Below are positions 44,301-56,170 of a DNA stretch of 64,000 nucleotides, piece by piece; position 1 is the first letter of the stretch, and each line of letters opens with the position of its first letter. The DNA is from Paralithodes platypus (Eukaryota; Arthropoda; Malacostraca; Decapoda; Lithodidae): contig CM064509.1 of NCBI GenBank assembly GCA_032716605.1, positions 41,745,317-41,809,316 of the forward strand, read 5' to 3'. The notes beneath the pieces are model-generated. The model was not told the DNA's origin. It was given only the letters and a program-made list of their open reading frames with translations, and did not search any database. Made by a program: the position numbers and the translations under genes.

Positions 44301-47300
44301 GGTGCCTCGCAGGGGTGCCACTCCCATACACGACTGGTGAGCAAGGTGCCTCGCAGGGGTGCCACTCCCATACATGATTGGGGAGCAAGGTGCCTCGCAG
44401 GGGTGCCACTCCCATACACGGCTGGGGATCAAGGTGCCTCGCAGGGCTGCCACTCCCATACACGGCTGGGGAGCAAGGTGCCTCGCAGGGGTGCCACTCC
44501 CATACACGGCTGGGGAGCAAGGTGCCTCGCAGGGGTGCCACTCCCATACACGGCTGGTGAGCAAGATGCCTCGCAGGGGTGCCACTCCCATACATGGCTG
44601 GTGAGCAAGGTGTCTCGCAGGGGTGCCACTCCCATACACGGCTGGGGAGCAAGGTGCCTCGCAGGGGTGCCATTCCCATACACGGCTGGTGAGCAAGGTG
44701 CCTCGCAGGGCTGCCACTCCCATACACAGCTGGGGAGCAAGGTGCCTCGCAGGGGTGCCACTCCCATACACGGCTGGGGAGCAAGGTGCCTCGCAGGGGT
44801 GCCACTCCCATACACGGCTGGGGATCAAGGTGCCTCGCAGGGATGCCACTCCCATACACGGCTGGGGAGCAAGGTGCCTCGCAGGGGTGCCACTCCCATA
44901 CACGGCTGGGGAGCAAGGTGCCTCGCAGGGGTGCCACTCCCATACACGGCTGGTGAGCAAGGTGCCTCGCAGGGGTGCCACTCCCATACACGGCTGGTGA
45001 GCAAGGTGCCTCGCAGGGGTGCCACTCCCATACACAGCTGGGGAGCAAGGTGCCTCGCAGGGGTGCCATTCCTATACACGGCTGGTGAGCAAGGTGCCTC
45101 GCAGGGCTGCCACTCCCATACACAGCTGGGGAGCAAGGTGCCTTGCAGGGGTGCCACTCCCATACACAGCTGGGGAGCAAGGTGCCTCGCAGGGGTGCCA
45201 CTCCCATACACGGCTGGGGAGCAAGGTGCCTCGCAGGGGTGCCACTCCCATACACGGCTGGGAAGGAAGGTGCCTCGCAGGGGTGCCACTCCCATACACG
45301 GCTGGGAAGCAAGGTGCCACTCCCATACACGGCTGGTGAGCAAGGTGCCTCGCAGGGCTGCCACTCCCATACACGGCTGGGGAGCAAGGTGCCTCGCAGG
45401 GGTGCCACTCCCATACACGGCTGGGGAGCAAGGTGCCTCACAGGGGTGCTACTCCCATACACGGCTGGTGAGCAAGGTGCCTCGCAAGGTGCCTCGCAGA
45501 GGTGCCACTCCCATACACGGCTGGTGAGCAAGGTGCTTCGCAGGGGTGCCACTCCCATACACGGCTGGTGAGCAAGGTGTCTCGCAGGGGTGCCACTCCC
45601 ATACACGGCTGGTGAGCAAGGTGCCTCGCAGGGGTGCCACTCCCATAAACGGCTGGTGAGCAAGGTGCCTCGCAGGGGTGCCACTCCCATACATGGCTGG
45701 TGAGCAAGGTGCCTCGCAGGGGTGCCACTCCCATACACGGCTGGTGAGCAAGGTGCCTCGCAGGGGTGCCACTCCTATACACGGCTGGTGAGCAAGGTGC
45801 CTCGCAGGGGTGCCACTCCCATACACGGCTGATGAGCAAGGTGCCTCGCAGGGGTGCCACTCCCATACACGACTGGTGAGCAAGGTGCCTCGCAGGGGTG
45901 CCACTCCCATACATGATTGGGGAGCAAGGTGCCTCGCAGGGGTGTCACTCCCATACACGGCTGGGGATCAAGGTGCCTCGCAGGGCTGCCACTCCCATAC
46001 ACGGCTGGGGAGCAAGGTGCCTCGCAGGGGTGCCACTCCCATACACGGCTGGGGAGCAAGGTGCCTCGCAGGGGTGCCACTCCCATACACGGCTGGTGAG
46101 CAAGATGCCTCGCAGGGGTGCCACTCCCATACATGGCTGGTGAGCAAGGTGTCTCGCAGGGGTGCCACTCCCATACACGGCTGGGGAGCAAGGTGCCTCG
46201 CAGGGGTGCCATTCCCATACACGGCTGGTGAGCAAGGTGCCTCGCAGGGCTGCCACTCCCATACACAGCTGGGGAGCAAGGTGCCTCGCAGGGGTGCCAC
46301 TCCCATACACGGCTGGGGAGCAAGGTGCCTCGCAGGGGTGCCACTCCCATACACGGCTGGGGATCAAGGTGCCTCGCAGGGATGCCACTCCCATACACGG
46401 CTGGGGAGCAAGGTGCCTCGCAGGGGTGCCACTCCCATACACGGCTGGGGAGCAAGGTGCCTCGCAGGGGTGCCACTCCCATACACGGCTGGTGAGCAAG
46501 GTGCCTCGCAGGGGTGCCACTCCCATACACGGCTGGTGAGCAAGGTGCCTCGCAGGGGTGCCACTCCCATACACAGCTGGGGAGCAAGGTGCCTCGCAGG
46601 GGTGCCATTCCTATACACGGCTGGTGAGCAAGGTGCCTCGCAGGGCTGCCACTCCCATACACAGCTGGGGAGCAAGGTGCCTTGCAGGGGTGCCACTCCC
46701 ATACACAGCTGGGGAGCAAGGTGCCTCGCAGGGGTGCCACTCCCATACACGGCTGGGGAGCAAGGTGCCTCGCAGGGGTGCCACTCCCATACACGGCTGG
46801 GAAGCAAGGTGCCTCGCAGGGGTGCCACTCCCATACACGGCTGGGGAGCAAGGTGCCACTCCCATACACGGCTGGTGAGCAAGGTGCCTCGCAGGGCTGC
46901 CACTCCCATACACGGCTGGGGAGCAAGGTGCCTCGCAGGGGTGCCACTCCCATACACGGCTGGGGAGCAAGGTGCCTCACAGGGGTGCCACTCCCATACA
47001 CGGCTGGTGAGCAAGGTGCCTCGCAAGGTGCCTCGCAGAGGTGCCACTCCCATACACGGCTGGTGAGCAAGGTGCTTCGCAGGGGTGCCACTCCCATACA
47101 CGGCTGGTGAGCAAGGTGTCTCGCAGGGGTGCCACTCCCATACACGGCTGGTGAGCAAGGTGCCTCGCAGGGGTGCCACTCCCATACACGGCTAGTGAGC
47201 AAGGTGCCTCGCAGGGGTGCCACTCCCATACACGGCTGGTGAGCAAGGTGCCTCGCAGAGGTGCCACTCCCATACACGGCTGGTGAGCAAGGTACCTTGC

Positions 47301-48379
47301 AGGGGTGCCACTCCCATACACGGCTGGTGAGCAAGGTGCCTCGCAGAGGTGCCACTTCCATACACGGCTGGTGAGCAAGGTGCCTCGCAGAGGTGCCACT
47401 CTCATACACGGCCGGTGAGCAAGGTGCCTCGCAGGGGTGCCACTCCCATACACGGCTGGTGAGCAAGGTGCCTCGCAGAGGTGCCACTCCCATACACGGC
47501 TGGTGAGCAAGGTGCCTCGCAGGGGTGCCACTCCCATACACGGCTAGTGAGCAAGGTGCCTCGCAGGGGTGCCACTCCCATACACGGCTGGTGACCAAGG
47601 TGCCTCACAGGGGTGCCACTCCCATACACGGCTAGTGAGCAAGGTGCCTCACAGGGCTGCCACTCCCATACACAGCTGGTGAGCAAGGTGCCTCGCAGGG
47701 GTGCCACTCCCATACACGGCTGGTGAGCAAGGTGCCTCACAGGGGTGCCACTCCCATACACGGCTGGTGAGCAAGGTGCCTCGCAAGGGTGCCACTCCCA
47801 TACACGGCTGGTGAGCAAGGTGTCTCGCAGGGGTGCCACTCCCATACACGGCTAGTGAACAAGGTGCCTCGCAGGGGTGCCGCTCCTATACACGGCTGGT
47901 GAGCAAGGTGCCTCGCAGGGGTGCCACTCCCATACATGGCTAATGAGCAAGGTGCCTCGCAGGGGTGCCACTCCCATACACGGCTAGTGAGCAAGGTGCC
48001 TCGCAGGGGTGTCACTCCCATACACGGCTGGTGAGCAAGGTGCCTCGCAGGGGTGCCACTCCCATACACGGCTAGTGAGCAAGGTGCCTCGCAGGGGTGC
48101 CACTCCCATACACGGCTGGTGAGCAAGGTGCCTCGCAGGGGTGCCACTCCCATACACGGCTGGTGAGCAAGGTGCCTCGCAGGAGTGCCACTCCCATACA
48201 CGGCTAGTGAGCAAGGTGCCTCGTAGGGGTGCCACTCCCATACACGGCTAGTGAGCAAGGTGCCTCACAGGGGTGCCACGCCCATACACGGCTGGTGAGC
48301 AAGATGCCTCGCAGGGGTGCCACTCCCATACACGGCTGGTGAGCAAAGTGCCTCGCAGGGGTGCCACTCCCATACACGG
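41392..48379. repeat. 44-bp tandem array, about 159 copies, with higher-order structure
   Basis: The unit ACGGCTGGTGAGCAAGGTGC + CTCGCAGGGGTGCCACTCCC + ATAC has period 44. Common variants are GGTGAGC/GGGGAGC, ACACGG/ACACAG and CAGGGG/CAGAGG/CAGGGC. The rare marker CATGATTGGGG occurs at 42041, 44373 and 45912, and a block of 1539 bp (35 units minus 1 bp) is duplicated at about 44000-45570 and 45570-47110. The unit has no stop in any minus frame and few in plus frames, which creates overlapping shadow frames of up to 607 codons on both strands. None is credible as a gene. Confidence 0.95.
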
Positions 48380-48384
48380 AATAA

Positions 48385-50550
48385 ATTATTAGTTCTTATA
48401 GGTAGAAAGAAAGGTGTGTACAGAAAAATACAGAAAGGTGAAAGCCACCTACTATAATAGGATATCACCATAACTTGTCGAGGCAGGTAAAAAAGGAAAT
48501 CAGGAAGGAAAAAAGAAACTACGAAATCAAGGTAGCAAATTAATCCAAAATCAACCCTAAAGCATTTTATCAATTGTATAAATCTAAGGTAAAGGATACA
48601 GTAGGGCCCCTTAAGTATGTGATAGGTGAGATTACAGATGATGAGTTAGAAATGTGCAATACCGTACTCTAAATAGTCATTTCCTTTCTCTTTTTACAAA
48701 CGAAAATTTAGATCAAGTTCCAGTAGTCAACCAAGTTTTTAACGGTAGTATAGACGATATTAAGCACAGTTCAGGTCACTAGTGACGAAGTAATTAAGGA
48801 AATAGATAGACTAAAACCTCAGAAATCTCCAGGTCCAGATGAGGTGTATGCTAGGGTATTAAAAGAATGCAAGGACGAAATAAGTTATCCATTAACTCAC
48901 CTATTTAATAGTTCACTATATTTAGGCTTAGTTCCTGATTCATGGAAGCTTGCAAATGTAATTCCGATATTTAAAAAGGTTATAAGTGCATAGCATCAAA
49001 TTACTGTCCCATTAGTCTCACATCAATTATAAGGAAATTGCCAGAATCAGTTATTGCCAGGAAAATTATAAATCACTTTAAAATGTTCAAGTTAATTAAA
49101 TCCTCTCAACATGAATTCACTCCAGGACAATCCTGCCTAACAAATTTATTCAGTTTTTTCTCTGAGGTATATAAACCGGTAGATAACGACAAGTCATATG
49201 ATATAGTTTACTTAGACTTCAGTAAGGCCTATGATAGAGTTCCACATGAAAGGCTGTTAACCCGTGCAGTACCAACAACGTCTTGTTTATTTGATTTCAG
49301 TTACATTTAGACGATTTATGAAGGTTAGGAAGGATATATGGTCGCTAAAAGGATTAATTAAGATAGATCCTTTTAATTGGTAGACATCCTTCCTAAACTG
49401 AATAAAATTGTGTAATACTTGCCAGAATATAGTGAAAAGGACGTCCCTGGTATTGGATGGGTTAAGGAAGATAGAAGGACATGGTATTGGGGGGATACTA
49501 CTCAAGTGGATTAGGTAATGGCTGATTGGTAGGAAGCAGAGAGTTAGTATCAATGGTGTAAAATCAGACTGGGGGTTAGTTAAAAGTGGGGTCCCCCAAG
49601 GGTCGGTTTTGGGGCCCCTTCTGTTCATTATCTACATAATTATCTTGACTCGGGTATAAAGAGTAGGATCAGTAAATTTGCTGATGGCACTAAAATGGGT
49701 AGGATAATAGAGTCAGCTAGCGACAGGGAATGTCTTCAAAAGGTTCTCGATCATTTGCATGAGTGGTCCATAAATTGGCAGATGAGTTTCAATGTAGACA
49801 AATGTTAGGTATTGAGGATTGGAAATCGTAATTTAGAAGCGAAATACAAACTAGACATAGTAGACAATGTAGAATTGGATAACTCAGACTGTGAGAGGGC
49901 TCTGGGGGTGCTCGTTAGTAATGATCTGAAACCCAGAAAACAATGTATAAGTGTTAGGAACAGGGCAAATAGAGTTCTAGGATTCATATCTAGGAGTGTT
50001 AGCAACAGGACTGTTGAAGTTTTCTTAAAGCTATACTTAGCACTAGTGAGACCCCATTTAGACTATGCTGTCCAGTTGTGGTGCCCTTACTACAGAATGG
50101 ATTTCGACCCTTTAGAGGCAGTCCAGAGAAGAATGACTAAAATGATACATAATATTAGAAACCTAACGTATGAGGAAAGCCTTAGGCTTGCACTCACTAG
50201 AAAGACGAAGATGTAGGGGAGACATGATAGAGGTATTTTAATGGATAAAATGTATAAATAAGGGCGATATAGATGAGGTATTAAAGCTAAAGAACGGCAA
50301 CATAACCCGCTCAAATGGTTTCAAGTTAGATCAGTTTAGATTTAGGAAAGATATAGGAAAGCACTGGTTTAGGAATAGAGTTGTTAACATGTGGAATGGA
50401 CTGCCCAGAGCAGTGATTAGCTCATGACGAGTTGAAACCTTTAAGCATAAGTTGGATTCCCATATGGATGATATGGGCTGGGTGAGAATGGGAGCTGCTG
50501 CCTTGTGTGGGCCACATGGCCTTGTGCAGTTTCCCGCAATCTTATGTTCT
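48385..50550 (+). pseudogene. CR1-like LINE, second subfamily, heavily decayed
   Basis: Starting directly at the array edge, the plus strand gives linker pieces (KRNYEIK, KINPKAFYQLYKSK, TVGPLKYV), then KSPGPDEV and SSLYLGLVPDSWKLANVIPI. The frame 49038-49310 carries YLDFSKAYDRVPHERLL. After a T2 insertion (49257-49465) come [24 protein letters not shown] and NLLMALK-type remnants of the FADD region. Frame 49812-50216 encodes ALGVLVSNDLKP, LVRPHLDYAVQLWCPYY and [24 protein letters not shown] follows near 50370. The 3' end is AATCTTATGTTCT. Numerous stops and shifts mean it is not functional. Confidence 0.85.
49257..49465. mobile_element. T2 element inserted in the CR1-like gene
   Basis: TTAA at 49257-49260 and 49462-49465 flank 201 bp with T2 inner arms (CATTTAGACGATTTATGAAG and CTGAATAAAATTGTGTAA). 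The LINE reads AAAGGCTG before it and GGAAGATAGAAGG after it. Joining across a single TTAA keeps the codon frame ERLLRKIEGHGIG. Confidence 0.9.
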
Positions 50551-50867
50551 AATAGTTTGTGTTGCCCTGGTTGATGATGTTGAGGACTAGAAGGGCCTGT
50601 TCTGGTTCTGCTGTTAATTTGGTGGTAGCTGGCGTGGAGGTTGTTCCGTGCGAAAGAGGCGCTCTGGGCCTCTGTCATGGCGGTGTTTATGTCCTGCTGG
50701 GGTGGTGGTCACTCAGGCTATTTTCAATTTTGGCATTACATTATTTTTATTGATTTAACATTCTAAATTACTGTAACAAACAACTTTACTTATTCTTAGT
50801 TTACACTTAACATGCTCCTACAATTTACTAGACTCTATGGTAACACAGTTAATGGCTGTTTAATTAC
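50551..50867. other. no recognisable feature
   Basis: GT-rich sequence up to about 50715, then AT-rich. No repeat partner or coding is supported. Confidence 0.5.
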
Positions 50868-51064
50868 CTCCGCCAACGAAGATGACGGTTATGTGTTTGC
50901 CTCTGTTTCTTTGTCTGTCTGTAAACAATATATCTCGGAAAGCTATGAACCGATGTTCATGAAATTTGGTGGGCAGTTAGGATATGCACCAAGGAAGAAG
51001 TGATTCAATTTAGGAGGTGATCGGTAGAGCGCATACCTCTGCCAGCGTAGGTGGAGGTATGCGC
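50868..51064 (+). repeat. dispersed element with CCGCCAACGAAG end, copy 2
   Basis: ACCTCCGCCAACGAAGATGA, TTTGTCTGTCTGTAAAC, CAGTTAGGATATGCACCAAG and GAAGAAGTGATTCAA match the minus-strand copy at 29510-29708. The right end GCGTAGGTGGAGGTATGCGC is an inverted version of the left end, so the element may have terminal inverted repeats. A small hairpin GAGCGCATACCTC / GAGGTATGCGCTC lies at 51027-51070. Confidence 0.7.
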
Positions 51065-51114
51065 TCTCTAGAGTGTAAATGCATTAAAAATATATGTTTT
51101 ATATTGTATGTGTA

Positions 51115-51335
51115 TGAAGGAGACAAAAGGAAAATATGCCTGTAATAACCCCCCCCCCCCAGAATTGAAAGAATGATAGAGAGCCAGATTCAAGGTGCAT
51201 TAGAGTCAAAATGTCTGGATACACCGAGCTTGAAGCAGTCTAAGTCAGAGGTTGTGGGAAAGACAGATTGGGGAGAATGTTCCAGAGCATACTTGTTAAG
51301 TAGAAGAAAGACTTGGAAAATCGGTTTACTCTTGG
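51115..51335. repeat. dispersed repeat shared with 12066-12300
   Basis: GGAGACAAAAGG, TGCCTGTAATAA, CTTGAAGCAGTCTAAGTCA, GGGAAAGACAGATTG and TAGAAGAAAGA are in the same order as in the 12-kb copy. A 10-C run lies at 51151-51160. Confidence 0.55.
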
Positions 51336-51767
51336 GTGTGAGAGTTGGATAGCATAGGGATGAGACTGTGATGAAAGGCGGGTGCCACCTACTCTCTTCA
51401 AGGGAGGAGGTATAGCCTACATTGAGAAAGCTCTGAAGAACACTGACTATTGTAATAGTGGTAAAAGAGTGAGAGATGCAACATTGCGACGACTAGTGAG
51501 AGATTGTAGAGAATTATGAAATCAAGATACCCAGTACTTTTGTAATGTTTTATTTGATCATTGGTACATAATAAACATACCAATCAAACCAATATGATAC
51601 TGCACTTCATACCTATATATTTATATTTGTTCCTCGCTCATTTGTTGTTTGGCGCTAACCTACGTATACTTCGTCTTTAGCTCTCATATTAAATTTCATT
51701 GTACTTTATTGACAATTTGATTTCCTGCTTTTCCTCTGTCCTCATTCATACTTGTCTTATATTTGTC
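51336..51767. other. no recognisable feature
   Basis: AT-rich. No coding or repeat partner is seen. Confidence 0.5.
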
Positions 51768-52320
51768 TTTACTCCATTGAGTTTCCCTTCATCTCCTTCC
51801 ACTTCCTTTGCTCCTCATCATAGTTCTTCCTCCCCATGCTTCTGTTCCTCCTCTTTTGTTTACTCCATTGAGTTTCCCTTCATCTCCTTCCACTTCCTTT
51901 GCTCCTCATCATAGTTCTTCCTCCCCATGCTTCTGTTCCTCCTCTTTTGTTTACTCCATTGAGTTTCCCTTCATCTCCTTCCACTTCCTTTGCTCCTCAT
52001 CATAGTTCTTCCTCCCCATGCTTCTGTTCCTCCTCTTTTGTTTACTCCATTGAATTTCCCTTCATCTCCTTCCACTTCCTTTGCTCCTCATCATAGTTCT
52101 TCCTCCCCATGCTTCTGTTCCTCCTCTTTTGTTTACTCCATTGAGTTTCCCTTCATCTCCTTCCACTTCCTTTGCTCCTCATCATAGTTCTTCCTCCCCA
52201 TGCTTCTGTTCCCCCTCTTTTGTTTACTCCATTGAGTTTCCCTTCATCTCCTTCCACTTCCTTTGCTCCTCATCATAGTTTTTCCCCCCCATGCTTCTGT
52301 TCCTCCTCTTTTGTTTACTT
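51768..52320. repeat. 91-bp pyrimidine-rich tandem array, about 6 copies
   Basis: TTTACTCCATTGAGTTTCCC recurs every 91 bp. Copies differ by single bases (for example GAATTTCCC in one). Overlapping 65-codon Ser/Pro-rich frames repeat every 91 bp and are artefacts. Confidence 0.95.
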
Positions 52321-52745
52321 CTCCCTTTCGTCTCTCCATTTCCCGGTTCTCCTCAACCATCACCTTCACTCCCATTCTCCTCGCCCTCTCTTTGTTATGC
52401 ATCCCCACATATTCATTATTCCATTTCCTTTCTTTGTTATCTACTTGGAGGAAGTGTCAGGACGAGACAGTAACGGCAACTTCCCGTGCGATGAATTTCC
52501 TGTTGACCTTACATTACCTCAAATTATCAGGTACAGATCACAAACAGATGCACATGTGTTGCCATACTATCACAATCTATCATTATTATACCGGAGACAT
52601 TGGTTATTGGTGACTAGATGCGCCAGCACCTGCCTGTCCTTTTCTCACTTCACATTCGTATAGAATCACGACCGTCTTTTTTTTTTTTTTTTTAAGAGAC
52701 AATGAACGGAGGAAGGAAAAACACAGATAAAACAAAAAGGTCCAT
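52321..52745. other. pyrimidine-rich flank and poly-T
   Basis: A continuation of C/T-rich DNA, then ordinary sequence with a 17-T run at about 52677-52693. No gene is supported. Confidence 0.5.
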
Positions 52746-52749
52746 GTGC

Positions 52750-53670
52750 CTAAAGGCATCCTCCATTCATAAAATGTTTGTAACAACTGGATTTAAACAT
52801 TTGTTGATTGTAAGTTTGTGGAAAGCAATTCGAGGGAAGTGAATTCCAAAGAGTAGTAGCTCTGGGGATAAATGAATTCTGATAAGCAGAAGTTCTGCAT
52901 TGTGGAGGAGAAAGTGTAAATTCATGGGCGCTCTCAGCTGCCCTAGTTCTACGGGGAAAGATGTGGAGAGGCGGCACAATTGAAGCAAGTTCCTCGGAAC
53001 AATTGCTGTGAAAATATCTGTAGAATAATGCAAGGGATGCAACGTTTCTTCGTATGGCTAATGTAGGAAGGTCCTGTGTGATTGCAGGGTTATTGATTAA
53101 TCTAATAGCTTTATTTTGAATTTTGTCCAACTGCCTCAATGCAACCACTCCACTTCCACCCCACAGAGGTGAACAGTAATCCATCTGAGAGCGCACATGA
53201 CTTTTATATATTACGGCCAACTGCTCGTCAGTGAAGAATTCTCGAACTCTGTACAGGAGTCCCAGTTTTTTAGAGGCATTCTTAGCAATGCTTCTAACAT
53301 AATGTGTCCAGCTCAAGTTAGTAGTTAATGTTACACCGAGAATGTCAATACTAGGGGAAGTGGGAATATTTACATCATTAAAAAATATATGGGAGTCAGT
53401 GAGATTCTGTCGGTTAGAAAATTGAATGTATTTGGTTTTCTGTGCATTAAAGGAAACTAGATTCTCTTGTCCCCATTCATTAATTCTAGAAAGGTCCTGG
53501 TTCAGAGAAATTGCAGTGTTTATTTTTGAATTTATAAGATCGGGTTGGGTGAAAGAATTGGTAAATGTGAAGGAACTGTGGAGTGTTGAGTCATCTGCGT
53601 AGGAATGTATTGGATTATGAGTGGTAGATATGAGTCTGTATTTACTACAGGAAGGCCAACTTCTTACCAA
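52750..53670 (-). pseudogene. jockey/BS-like LINE reverse transcriptase, C-terminal half
   Basis: An uninterrupted 306-codon frame begins just before the catalytic box: IHSYADDSTLHSS, then NLVSFNAQKTKYIQFS, DILGVTLTTNLSW, KLGLLYRVREFF, VRSQMDYCSPLWGG, NKAIRLINNP, VASLALFYRYFH and NSFIPRATTLWNSLPS, ending HFMNGGCL. This is the palm end, thumb and C-terminal region of a LINE polymerase. The fingers, palm start and endonuclease are missing because of 5' truncation near 53670, where GGAAGGCCAACTTCTTACC begins. The lack of stops over 306 codons implies a recent insertion. Family name is by recall of motif style. Confidence 0.8.
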
Positions 53671-54182
53671 GGTGGCAAGTGGCCTAACAAACTTTAGTAG
53701 TCAGTCCGCGTGGCTGACTTATTTTTTCTCCTTTTTTAGCCTTTTTTACTCACACCTTACTTGTAAATTTCTTAACTAACCTATATCATCTATATTTTAT
53801 TAATGTTTAAGTGAGAGGAAAGAATACTCCTGACAATGTATATACCAGATAGACTGTGTATACAATAAGCATTGTGTATAAATTTGGATTATTAACTTCG
53901 ATGATTACCGGTACTATATAATGTTCAGCCTTATAAAACACATTATCTCGTGCTATCGGTATTATGTTGATAATAAAGCATATTAATAAGTAATTTTACA
54001 AACATACAATAATATCTTAGGTTTCCCCCTTCTTAAAAACACACACTAGTATAAGACAATATGGGGAGGAATCATACTCTTGTATTTATTCTTAACCCAG
54101 CAAACACGATAGGCCTCATGGAAGTGTCTGTATAGGAAACGTGATAGGCCTCACGGAAGCGAGCCCATGAAAATAAACCCCC
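53671..54182. repeat. unassigned; includes a 105-bp inverted copy of 59904-60002
   Basis: At 53872-53977 the complement reads TAGCACGAGATAATGTGTTT, TATAAGGCTGAACATT, TAGTACCGGT and CCAAATTTATACAC, matching the plus strand at 59904-60002. AGTCAGTCCGCG at about 53700 has a complement-like partner, GCGGACTGACT, near 60433. The rest is featureless. Confidence 0.6.
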
Positions 54183-54618
54183 ACTCAAATGGAAGCAATA
54201 TGTGATTAGGTGGTATAATCACTCTCTAGTACCTCCTGCTTCTCCCCTATGTGTGTCACCCCCTCCCTCTCCTGCCCCCTCTTTCTCCACCCACTTCTGC
54301 CCTCCTCAATTATTGGCTATTTTTCCTTCTATTCTCGCCATTCCTCCCTATCCCACACTTCCTCGTCACCTCCACATGCACGGATGAGAGCTGGAAGAGT
54401 CAGTTTGCCTCGAGCAGGCCCAGGAAGCACACCTATGTTGCACTCTCTCACCTCCCTCCACCATCTCCCACCACACATATATATTTCACTAGATATTTGC
54501 TGTTTACACCTATTTTCTGGTCTTCACTGATCATATGTTCACCATATAAGTAAAATATGCACATATGGAGCAAATTAATGCTTTATATGGTAAATATAAC
54601 AAATTCTGTCAGAATCTA
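54183..54618. repeat. dispersed repeat, second copy at 15321-15825
   Basis: Same start (CTCAAATGGAAGCAATATG) and same end (GTAAATATAACAAATTCTG) as the 15-kb copy. The pyrimidine-rich segment is shorter. Confidence 0.75.
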
Positions 54619-54898
54619 ACTTTTTTTCCTCACATACCTTCTCCAAGGTCTCGTGAGACACTAAGACATGAACGGCTGCCTCCCACGCAAATTAGAGGGC
54701 GGGAATAAGTGAAGGGAGAGAGGAAGAGTGATAACTCAACATATAACCGGCGGGAACAAGAAATAGGGGGAATTAATGACAGAAACAATTGGATAACTGA
54801 GGAGGAGTGAAGTGGAGGGAGAAAATTAGGGAAGGAGAGGGAGAGGAAGGGTGGGAGGTAAGACACATGTTAGGTAAAGGCAGGAGTTTGTGGTTACT
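54619..54898. other. purine-rich spacer, no feature
   Basis: GGGAGAGGAAG-type purine-rich DNA between the dispersed repeat and the LINE 3' end. Nothing is supported. Confidence 0.5.
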
Positions 54899-56170
54899 TA
54901 CTTGTGTTGAGTTCGCCACACTTCTAGTGGCACGGAGGAACTCGCCGCCCTTCGTTCTGGGTGCTGATTTGGTGCAGCAGACTGTTCGAAGGGGCAGCAC
55001 GTTCCCCTGCGAAGATGGACTCGTCTGGCACTTTTTGCAGTTCGACATCGAGGGCTCTCTTGAAGTTGTCTAACAGGACGCCCCTCACGTCTCTTACTCG
55101 CCGTGGGAGTTTGTTGAAGAGACGTGGGCCCCTGTGTGATAACCAGCCCTCTCGCAGAGAGCCCATAGCACCCCTTTTATTCATCTGGAGGATATCGCAT
55201 TCACAGCCTCTCCTATCACTGAATTTCATGACTATCGGGGTATGTAGGTTTGGTACTAAACCCTCTGCGATTTTCCACATGTATATTATTAGGTAACGTT
55301 CTCTTCTACGCTCCAGCGAGTACAGTTTCAGTGCTCTTAAAGGCTCCCAATAGTGTAGCTGTTTTACCGAACTTATATGCGAAGTGAAATTTCTTTGTAC
55401 ACTCTCTAAGTAATTTATTTCACATGCTTTGTATGGGGATGTTAATACGCTACAGTATTCAAGCCGCGGTAGCACTAGAGATTTGAAGAGCGTTATCATG
55501 GGTAATTCACCGCATGTTTTAAATGTACGCAGAATCCAACCTGTTAGACGTTTCGCAGCTGCAACATTGACCTGGTTATGTTCTTTGAAACCCATATTTT
55601 CAGCCATTAATACCCCAAGGTCTTTCACACTGTCTTTCCGTTCTATTATGTGGTTAGATTCTGTTAGGTAGTTTGTATTTTCTTTAACGACATTATTATT
55701 TTCGTACCGTATTAATTGAAATTTTTCTTCATTGAATTGCATGTTGATTTCTCTGGTCCACTGGCACACTACATTTATGTCTTCCTGCAGCTGGCCTGTG
55801 TCCTCTTGTGTGTTTACTATCTTTCTTAGTTTTGTGTCATCAGCAAAAGACAATACCATACTGTGTCTTGTGTTGGTATCTATGTCGCTAATTAGTATGA
55901 GGAACAGAAGGGGCGCTAGCACTGTTCCTTGGGGCACTGAGCCTTTGACATCCGAAGGCTCAGATGTGACTTTGTTTACTGCTACTGATTGTTTCTGGTT
56001 TACGAGGAAATTGTATAGCCACCATCCGATTTTCCCCGTTATACCTTTTGCTTTTAATTTGTGGGCTATTATACCATGGTCACATTGATCAAATGCCTTA
56101 GCAAAATTGGTGTAAATTACATCCACGTTTTTCTTTTCTTCTAGCGCTTTAAGAATTTTGTCATAATCTT
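54899..56170 (-). pseudogene. LINE reverse transcriptase, 5'-truncated, palm to C-terminus
   Basis: Frame 54924-56228 is open for 434 codons, but the first 19 (Leu/Val-rich) are translated minisatellite. The element part shows KNVDVIYTNFAKAFDQCDHG, VPQGTVLAPLLFLILISDID, the catalytic FADDTKLRK, RLTGWILRTFKT, LPRLEYCSVLTSPYK, LYSLERRRERYLIIY and RGPRLFNKLPRRVRDVRG. It is a single undamaged frame from the truncation to the stop, with a CAAGTAAGT-type 3' end. Same family as 12375-13082, where the C-terminal two thirds survive. The group within the jockey/CR1 assemblage is uncertain. Confidence 0.8.

Noticed and set aside
41319..48258. Dozens of overlapping frames on both strands, up to 607 codons
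   Set aside because: They are all translations of the same 44-bp unit in different phases and strands.
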